Source of the DNA: an uncultured Caulobacter sp.
GTDB lineage: Bacteria; Pseudomonadota; Alphaproteobacteria; Caulobacterales; Caulobacteraceae
NCBI RefSeq assembly: GCF_937900395.1
Contig: NZ_CALCDX010000205.1
Location: 1-11,273, forward strand
Length of the DNA: 11,273 nt
Direction: 5' to 3'
The notes under the pieces were generated by a model, which had not been told where the DNA came from, did not search any database, and was given only the letters and a program-made list of their open reading frames with translations. The number at the start of each line of letters is the position of its first letter. Positions within the stretch are counted from its first letter, which is position 1. Shown here in pieces: positions 6,807-11,273 of the stretch. A program made the translations under genes and the position numbers.

Positions 6807-7646
6807 TCAGCGAACTTCCGCCGGCAAATCGAGGTCGCAGACAGAAAAGTCCGCGCCTTTCAAAGCCCTCAGACGCTGAGTTTCGGCGGCGAACCACGGG
6901 CCTTTTGGGTCAATAAGTCGCACCCTGGGCCGTTCGGCTTCGGGGATGTCCGACAGCAGTCGAACCTTCAGCATCTGGTCTTGCGGCGCGGACACGGGTT
7001 CGCCCGTCTTGATGGCGCGCACCGCGCTTAATCCGCTGACCACGCGTCCAAAGGCGGTGTAGCGCTTGTCCAGCGACGGATAGGGCTGGCGCATCAAGAA
7101 GAACTGGCTGTTGGCCGAGTTGTTGTCCTCGTCCCGCGCCATGCCGACCACGCCGGGGCAATAGGTCCCCCAGGCCGCGACCTTGTGGTCGTTGGTCATG
7201 TCGCTCCAGCTCCAGGCCTGGCTGACGACCGGCAGGGACTTCAGGTAGCCGACCTCGAGGCCGGCCGGCGCGGCCATCGGGACGAACGGCGTCTCGGCGG
7301 TGCGGCGGAACGTGAACTCTGCCTTGAGGTTAGGCTTGTCGGAACCGCCCTCGCCCGTATTGGTCGGATCGCCTGTCTGAGCCATGAACCGATCGATAAC
7401 CCGGAAGAAGGTCCGGCCATCATAGACGCCCGCGCGCGTCAGCTCCTGCAGGCGCGCGACATGGTTCGGGGCGACATCCGGGACCAGCTCAACCAGCACC
7501 CGCCCCTTGTTGGTGTCGATCACCAGGATCGTCTCGGGCGCAGGCGTGCGCCAATCCTTCTCCGACGGCTTGCTCGGCGTCGCCGCCATGGCGGCGCCCG
7601 AGGTCATAGCGAGAACCAGGCAAGGCAGCGCGCGCGAGAGCGTCAT
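6807..7646 (-). CDS. Periplasmic cyclophilin-type peptidyl-prolyl isomerase, paralogue 2
   Basis: 279 aa, with a signal peptide and likely cleavage after AAMA at about residue 21, so exported to the periplasm. The cyclophilin core is recognisable: FFRVIDRF with Arg82 and Phe87, Gln90 (MAQTGD), and NNSANSQFF at about 175-183. The histidine of the usual FHRV motif is Phe81. Between KAEF (about 111) and CPGVVGMAR (about 163) it has some 43 residues more than the cytoplasmic cyclophilin next door, holding a Trp-rich piece (SQAWSWSDM). A C-terminal tail of about 50 residues ends in CDLDLPAEV. The mature protein has only two cysteines, Cys163 and Cys270, matching those of the neighbour at 7648. A good AGGTGA ribosome site lies inside the end of that gene, one base separates the two, and both are surely co-transcribed. 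Confidence 0.94.
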   Translation of the reverse strand: MTLSRALPCLVLAMTSGAAMAATPSKPSEKDWRTPAPETILVIDTNKGRVLVELVPDVAPNHVARLQELTRAGVYDGRTFFRVIDRFMAQTGDPTNTGEGGSDKPNLKAEFTFRRTAETPFVPMAAPAGLEVGYLKSLPVVSQAWSWSDMTNDHKVAAWGTYCPGVVGMARDEDNNSANSQFFLMRQPYPSLDKRYTAFGRVVSGLSAVRAIKTGEPVSAPQDQMLKVRLLSDIPEAERPRVRLIDPKGPWFAAETQRLRALKGADFSVCDLDLPAEVR

Positions 7647-7647
7647 G

Positions 7648-8493
7648 TCATTTCACCTGAACGGGGACGTCGAGATCACAATTGGTGAAGCTGGCGCCGA
7701 GTTCAGCCTGCCGCTTGGTCACCAGAGCCTTGAAGGCGGCCGAGCGGGTGTCCATGACCCGCACGGTGGGACGCTTGTCCGCCGGCAGGTCGGCCAGCAG
7801 CTTGACGCTCAGCATCTTGTCCTGGGGATCCGGAACAGGCTCGCCGGTCTTGATGGCCCGAACGACATCGAGGCCCTGAAGCACGCGGCCGAAGGCGGTG
7901 TAGGTCTTGTCCAGCGAGGCGTTCGCCTGGCGCATGAAGAAGAACTGGCTATTGGCGCTGTTGGGATCGCCGGCGCGCGCCATGCCCAGGACGCCGGGAC
8001 AGAAGTTGCCCCAGGTCGCGACCTTGCGATCGGCTGTCATCACGGCCAAGGCCGAGTTCTGGCTGGTGACGGGCAAGGCGTCGACCCAACCTTGTTCGTT
8101 GCTGCCCACCTTGAAGCCGCCCCCGAGCGGCAGGTCCGCGCCGCGGCGGAAGGTGAACTCGGCCGTCAGATTGGGCTGGTCCGAACCGCCCATGCCGGTG
8201 TTCTGCGGGTCGCCGGTCTGGGCCATGAAGTCGCTGATGACGCGGAAAAAGGTCAGGCCGTCGTAGAAGCCGCTTCTCACCAGGCTCCGGACGCGCTCGA
8301 CATGGTTGGGCGCGGCCTGCGGATTGAGCTCGGCGATGATCCGCCCCTTGTTCGTTTCCACCACGATCACGTTATTGGGGTCAGGCGCGCGCCACTCCGC
8401 GCCAGTTGGAGCGGCGGTCTGGGCCGAGGCCGTCGTAGCGGAGGCCGTCACTGCGGCGAGCGCCAAGGCGGCGGCGGTCATGGCGAACTTCAT
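7648..8493 (-). CDS. Periplasmic cyclophilin-type peptidyl-prolyl isomerase, paralogue 1
   Basis: 281 aa and closely similar in layout to the next gene, implying an old tandem duplication. The signal peptide covers about residues 1-24 (cleavage near ASA-QT). Core motifs are FFRVISDF with Arg84 and Phe89, Gln92 (MAQTGD), and DPNSANSQFFF at about 176-186. As in the paralogue, the FHRV histidine is Phe83, there is a long insertion between AEFTFRR and FCPGVLGMAR, and a tail ends with NCDLDVPVQV. The mature protein has exactly two cysteines, Cys165 and Cys272, at positions matching the paralogue, so a periplasmic disulfide tying the tail to the core is plausible. It is the first gene of the cyclophilin cluster, divergent from the small lipoprotein gene at 8717, so both promoters must lie in 8494-8716. 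Confidence 0.95.
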   Translation of the reverse strand: MKFAMTAAALALAAVTASATTASAQTAAPTGAEWRAPDPNNVIVVETNKGRIIAELNPQAAPNHVERVRSLVRSGFYDGLTFFRVISDFMAQTGDPQNTGMGGSDQPNLTAEFTFRRGADLPLGGGFKVGSNEQGWVDALPVTSQNSALAVMTADRKVATWGNFCPGVLGMARAGDPNSANSQFFFMRQANASLDKTYTAFGRVLQGLDVVRAIKTGEPVPDPQDKMLSVKLLADLPADKRPTVRVMDTRSAAFKALVTKRQAELGASFTNCDLDVPVQVK

Positions 8494-8683
8494 CGATTAC
8501 CCCGAACAGACTAGGTCATGGCCGGCGTAGAACGACACGGCCTCCCCGACAAGTGCGACGACCTTTGAACCGGAGGATTCCGGCCGCTTCGGGGCGGAGG
8601 CAAGCCTTGGCTAGGCCTGGTATCGAAATGTCCTTTGCATGTCGCGCGCACCGAACATCTCCCGCGCGTCGTTGGTCTTTGAC

Positions 8684-8698
8684 GTCCGCCTTGCGGAC
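8684..8698 (+). promoter_or_regulatory. Small hairpin just upstream of a ribosome binding site
   Basis: GTCCGC and GCGGAC pair around a CTT loop, ending six bases before the AAGGAG ribosome site (8705-8710) of the gene at 8717. It might affect translation or transcript stability. No further elements of a known riboswitch or thermosensor are visible, and a six-base stem is common by chance in GC-rich DNA. Confidence 0.25.
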
Positions 8699-8716
8699 AG
8701 CAACAAGGAGACCTCG

Positions 8717-9067
8717 ATGAACCGGCACGTCCTCATGATCGGCTTGTCCGCCGCATCGCTCGCCGCCGCCATGGCCGTGGGCGGCTGCTCCCGCCAAGAC
8801 CAGAACCAGACCCCGACGACAGCGACCGACCCACCCGCGAGCAGCTCGATGACGGGCCAAACCCCGACATCACCCGACCTGACGAGGCCAGGAAACATCG
8901 ATACCGGGACCGGTGTGAGCGGAACGGGAACAACGGGTTCGACGGCCGGCGGTCCAGGAACCACCGGCTCGAACAGCACGCAGGATCGTTCGACGGGCAC
9001 GACGCCAGGAGCGGCGACCTCAGGCTCGTCGTCGGAAACCAGCAGCGGTCAAAGCCCGCCGCGCTAA
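8717..9067 (+). CDS. Small Ser/Thr/Gly-rich lipoprotein, unknown function
   Basis: 116 aa from the ATG at 8717, chosen because a strong AAGGAG lies seven bases before it and the protein then begins with a clean lipoprotein signal peptide ending VGGC, with Cys24 as the lipid site. The frame is open further upstream (ATG at 8639), but those residues would bury the signal. Everything after Cys24 is low-complexity: polar, rich in Ser, Thr, Gly, Pro, Gln and Asn, with GTG/TTG-like runs (GTGVSGTGTTGSTAGG), no hydrophobic segments and no further cysteines. It should be an extended, disordered periplasmic or surface tail. No homologous family can be named. It stands alone on the plus strand between the cyclophilin cluster and coaD, and shares a terminator-like hairpin with coaD. 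Confidence 0.75.
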   Translation: MNRHVLMIGLSAASLAAAMAVGGCSRQDQNQTPTTATDPPASSSMTGQTPTSPDLTRPGNIDTGTGVSGTGTTGSTAGGPGTTGSNSTQDRSTGTTPGAATSGSSSETSSGQSPPR

Positions 9068-9080
9068 CCCGTCGTCAGTA

Positions 9081-9106
9081 CGGGAAGTCGCCAGGCGACT
9101 TTCCCG
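9081..9106. terminator. Inverted repeat between converging genes
   Basis: CGGGAAGTCGCC and GGCGACTTTCCCG, separated by a single A, can fold into a stem with one bulged base and a small loop made by opening the top pairs. It sits between the stop of the small lipoprotein gene and the coaD stop, a position that suits a two-way terminator. There is no clean T tract on either side. Confidence 0.5.
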
Positions 9107-9115
9107 CCCTGGCGA

Positions 9116-9607
9116 TCAGCCGCGCCCGACCTTGGTCAGCAGTTGCTGGGCGACGCCGCCGGGGACAAACTTGGAGATGTCGCCGCCCAGGGTGGCGATC
9201 TCCTTGACCAGCCGCGAGGCGATCGCCTGGTGACGCGGGTCGGCCATCAGGAAGACGGTCTCGATCTCGCGATCCAGCTGCTGGTTCATCGCCGTCATCT
9301 GGAACTCGTACTCGAAGTCGGCGACGGCGCGCAGGCCGCGCACGATCATCTGGGCGTTCACATCCCGGGCGAAGTGCATCAGCAGGCTTTCGAACGGTCG
9401 GACCTCGATCTCGGCGATCTTGGTCAGGTGCGCCGTCTCGCGCTCGAGAATGGCGACCCGCTCGTCTAGCGAGAACAACGGCCCCTTGCCGATGTTCACG
9501 GCGACGCCGATCACCAGCTTGTCGACCAGTTTCACGGCCCGCCCGATGATGTCGAGATGACCGTTGGTGACCGGATCGAAAGTCCCGGGATAAAGCCCGA
9601 CCCGCAT
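9116..9607 (-). CDS. coaD: Phosphopantetheine adenylyltransferase
   Basis: Transfers an adenylyl group from ATP to 4'-phosphopantetheine, the penultimate step of coenzyme A synthesis; cytoplasmic. 163 aa, exactly family-typical. The nucleotidyltransferase motif T14-N-G-H17 is at the start (GTFDPVTNGHLDI). RGLRAVADFEYEFQMTAMN (about 90-108) forms the pantetheine-binding side, and the C-terminal SRLVKEIATLGGD holds the second ATP-binding part; the usual SS reads AS here. A GGGGG run five bases before the ATG serves as the ribosome site. Some 27 bases upstream a possible end of another minus-strand gene is seen (9635-9700), suggesting coaD was the second gene of an operon now broken by the foreign-looking sequence. 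Confidence 0.97.
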   Translation of the reverse strand: MRVGLYPGTFDPVTNGHLDIIGRAVKLVDKLVIGVAVNIGKGPLFSLDERVAILERETAHLTKIAEIEVRPFESLLMHFARDVNAQMIVRGLRAVADFEYEFQMTAMNQQLDREIETVFLMADPRHQAIASRLVKEIATLGGDISKFVPGGVAQQLLTKVGRG

Positions 9608-9634
9608 GCAACCCCCTACGCTAACGGGAGAGGG

Positions 9635-9700
9635 TTACAGGGTCTCGTCCGCCCCGCTGTCCTCGCCCTGGTTATCGTCGCCGCCGGAATCGGCGACGCC
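9635..9700 (-). pseudogene. Possible C-terminal tail of the gene upstream of coaD (gyrA?)
   Basis: A minus-strand frame ending with TAA at 9635-9637, 27 bases before coaD, encodes a very acidic tail (GVADSGGDDNQGEDSGADETL is the visible end, split GVADSGGDD / NQGEDSGADETL). Codon third positions here are the usual G or C. Acidic, disordered tails of this type are common at the end of GyrA, and I recall gyrA lying beside coaD in Caulobacter, but not surely enough to rely on it. Upstream of about 9700 the frame no longer reads like GyrA, and a different minus-strand frame (DGSVQVWRWRERAVAAVLP) has the better codon bias. So the body of this gene is missing, either through an insertion or an assembly join. 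Confidence 0.3.
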
Positions 9701-9781
9701 TCCGTGTTCCAGGCGTCGAACGTCTTGCCCGCCGGCAGCACCGCCGCGACCGCCCGCTCGCGCCAGCGCCACACCTGCACC

Positions 9782-10948
9782 GATCCGTCCGAGCGCGCGA
9801 AGGCGTTCGCCACCCTGCGCGCCGAGCCGGGGATCACCTGGCACAAGTCGTTCGACGTCCCGTTCCCACACGAGGAGAAGGGATTCTGGGCGGTCACCCG
9901 CCACGCCGACATCGCCGCGGTGAGTACCAACCACCGCGTCTTCTGTTCCGGACAGGGGGTCGGCGTCGGGCCCATCCCGGTGGAGTTCGAGCGGATGATG
10001 AGCTTCTTCCTCACCATGGATCCGCCCGAGCACACCACCTATCGGCGGATCATCAGCGCGGCGTTCACCCCGAAGCAGATCCGCAAGGTCGACGAAGTCA
10101 TCGCGACCAACGCGCGCGACATCGTCGACGCCGTCGTCGGCGCGGGCGAGTTCGACTTCGTCGAACGGGTCGCCGCGCTCCTGCCGATGCACACCGTGTC
10201 CGACTTGGTCGGGGTTCCGCGCAGTGAGCGCGACGCGGTGACCGAAGCCGCTGGGCACATCATCGCCGCCGAGGACACCTCCGAGGCCGCCGTCACCCAG
10301 CTGTTCGAGAGCATGCAGTACCTGCAGGCGATGGGGGCCGACCTGGCGCAACATCGTCGCGAGCACCCGGCCGACGACCTGATGACGAGCATCGTCGAGG
10401 CGGAGGTCGACGGGAACCGCCTGACCGACGAGCAGGTCGGCGCCTTTCTGATCCTGCTGTCCACCGCGGGTAACGACACCACCAAGCAGACGACCTCACA
10501 CATCATCAAGGCGCTCGCGGAGAACCCGGATCAGCAGGCCTGGCTCATAGAGGACTTCGACGGACGCATCAAGCCGGCCACCGAGGAGTTCGTCCGCTAC
10601 GCGACGCCGGTCATGAACTTCGCCCGCCACGCCACCGAGGACACCGTCATCGGGGACCAGCCGATCGCCAAGGGCGAGAAGGTGGCGATCTTCTACTGCT
10701 CGGGCAACCGGGACGAGACGGTCTTCGACGATCCCGACCGTTTCGATCTGACGCGGTGGCCCAATCCGCACCAGGGCTTCGGCGGTGGCGGCGTCCACTA
10801 TTGCCTCGGACACTTCGTCGCGAAGACCCAACTCCGGTGCATCTTCTCCGAGCTGTTCACCAAGCTCCCCAACCTCGAGGTCGGGGAACCGGTGTACCTC
10901 GAGAGCAATTTCGTCCACGGCATCAAGTCGCTGCCGGTCCGAACCTAG
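9782..10948 (+). CDS. Cytochrome P450, own N-terminus missing
   Basis: Heme monooxygenase that would need a ferredoxin and reductase partner. P450-like sequence starts near 9782 (DPSERAKAFATLRAEPG) and runs 388 residues to the stop. The frame stays open back to an ATG at 9557, but those 75 codons lie antisense to the coaD start and are not P450-like; a GTG (9704) and a TTG (9725) are other possible starts. Numbering from 9557: MDPPEHTTYRR 154-164, I-helix oxygen-binding AGNDTT 304-309, ExxR Glu344-Arg347, and the heme loop GFGGGGVHYCLG with Cys416 as ligand. Phe lies eight residues before Cys, and the end reads FVHGIKSLPV; both features resemble the CYP124/125/142 group of lipid and sterol hydroxylases known from mycobacteria. 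About 20-40 N-terminal residues are absent. All catalytic elements are intact, so it is not decayed. Confidence 0.85.
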   Translation, partial: DPSERAKAFATLRAEPGITWHKSFDVPFPHEEKGFWAVTRHADIAAVSTNHRVFCSGQGVGVGPIPVEFERMMSFFLTMDPPEHTTYRRIISAAFTPKQIRKVDEVIATNARDIVDAVVGAGEFDFVERVAALLPMHTVSDLVGVPRSERDAVTEAAGHIIAAEDTSEAAVTQLFESMQYLQAMGADLAQHRREHPADDLMTSIVEAEVDGNRLTDEQVGAFLILLSTAGNDTTKQTTSHIIKALAENPDQQAWLIEDFDGRIKPATEEFVRYATPVMNFARHATEDTVIGDQPIAKGEKVAIFYCSGNRDETVFDDPDRFDLTRWPNPHQGFGGGGVHYCLGHFVAKTQLRCIFSELFTKLPNLEVGEPVYLESNFVHGIKSLPVRT

Positions 10949-10961
10949 GAGAACGACGATG
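10947..10961 (+). promoter_or_regulatory. Ribosome binding site and start codon overlapping the P450 stop
   Basis: AGGAG begins inside the P450 TAG stop and lies seven bases before an ATG at 10959. Such tight spacing shows that the P450 originally had a co-transcribed, translationally linked downstream gene. Only about ten codons of that gene (MTATCPFHLP) seem to survive before the frame turns into thiD. Confidence 0.6.
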
Positions 10962-11273
10962 ACCGCTACGTGCCCGTTCCACCTGCCGGCCGCCCAGAAC
11001 ACCGAGGGCGTGCACGGTATCGTGCCGGTGGAGCCTGCCTTCATTGTCCAGCAGATCGAGGTCGTGCTGGGCGACATCGGCGCCGATGCGATCAAGACCG
11101 GCATGCTGCACAGCGCCGAGGTGATCGCCGCGGTGGCGTCGTCTTTGCGTCGCCGTGGCCGCGGTGCGCCGCTGGTGGTCGACCCTGTGATGGTCGCCAG
11201 CAAGGGCCGTCACCGCCTGTTGCAGGAGGAGGCCGAAGCGGCGATGCGCGAGGTATTGCTGCCGATGGCGACG
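10959..11273 (+). CDS. thiD: Hydroxymethylpyrimidine(phosphate) kinase ThiD, truncated at both ends
   Basis: 105 codons in frame from the ATG at 10959, still open at the right edge. From about residue 11 the sequence is ThiD: AAQNTEGVHGIVPVEP, DIGADAIKTGMLHSAEVI (about 39-56) and the phosphate-binding-side LVVDPVMVASKG (about 72-83). ThiD phosphorylates the pyrimidine moiety of thiamine. In complete family members QNT is about residue 43 and is preceded by a GxDxSGGAGIQADL motif that binds the substrate. That motif is absent here, and ten unrelated residues (MTATCPFHLP) stand in its place. A protein made from this start would probably be inactive. The break lies between 10949 and about 10990, near CCGCCCAGAAC. 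Codon use from here on is like the rest of the chromosome. Confidence 0.85.
   Translation, partial: MTATCPFHLPAAQNTEGVHGIVPVEPAFIVQQIEVVLGDIGADAIKTGMLHSAEVIAAVASSLRRRGRGAPLVVDPVMVASKGRHRLLQEEAEAAMREVLLPMAT

Noticed and set aside
8650..8675. GAAC...CGTT resembling a general-stress sigma factor promoter
   Set aside because: The spacing is about 13 bases rather than the usual 16-17, and the -35 box lacks its first G.
9557..9781. N-terminal 75 codons of the open frame leading into the P450
   Set aside because: The first part is antisense to the coaD start and the rest has no P450 similarity. It is probably open by chance across the junction, so I did not count it as part of the P450.
1..11273. 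CRISPR arrays, insertion sequences, toxin-antitoxin or defence genes
   Set aside because: No regularly spaced repeats, transposase or integrase motifs, or defence-type proteins were found on either strand.

Overview
The window looks like a GC-rich alphaproteobacterial chromosome, most probably Caulobacterales (Caulobacter type). The reasons are the very high G+C at third codon positions, the gene set (queA-tgt, a cluster of cyclophilins, coaD, a tRNA-Lys and sulfate permease genes), and the family-typical protein sequences. This is judged by eye; no database search was possible.

Layout, left to right. At 1-1683 two sulfate/thiosulfate ABC permease genes lie on the minus strand (cysT then cysW, stop and start overlapping); cysW runs off the left edge. 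A short non-coding stretch and tRNA-Lys(UUU, minus) follow at 1954-2028, with a good sigma70-like promoter. A plus-strand lipoprotein of unknown function (2156-2860) converges on a queA-tgt operon (minus, 2868-5089), which makes the wobble base queuosine in tRNA. A plus-strand, membrane-anchored endonuclease/exonuclease/phosphatase-family protein (5220-6191) is closed by a perfect hairpin. Three cyclophilin-type peptidyl-prolyl isomerases follow on the minus strand (6246-8493): one cytoplasmic, and two periplasmic paralogues nearly abutting each other. A small Ser/Thr/Gly-rich lipoprotein (plus, 8717-9067) and coaD (minus, 9116-9607) end the ordinary chromosomal part.

The right end, from about 9640, is abnormal. 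Just upstream of coaD there is a short acidic protein tail (9635-9700, minus), perhaps the end of gyrA, but no gene body follows it. Instead, at about 9782, a cytochrome P450 begins without its own N-terminus and runs complete to its stop at 10948. A Shine-Dalgarno and ATG follow, and after about ten codons the frame becomes the interior of thiD (about 10986-11273), lacking its first ~40 residues. So a segment of about 1.2 kb carrying a P450 of the CYP124/125/142-like style sits between two broken house-keeping genes. The simplest readings are a chimeric assembly join or a recent non-homologous insertion. I see no transposase, integrase, inverted terminal repeat or attachment site.

No new multi-gene system is evident. 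The points most worth a second look are the P450 segment and its two junctions, the loss of two of the four zinc ligands in Tgt, and the divergent periplasmic cyclophilin pair with its ~43-residue insertion and conserved cysteine pair.
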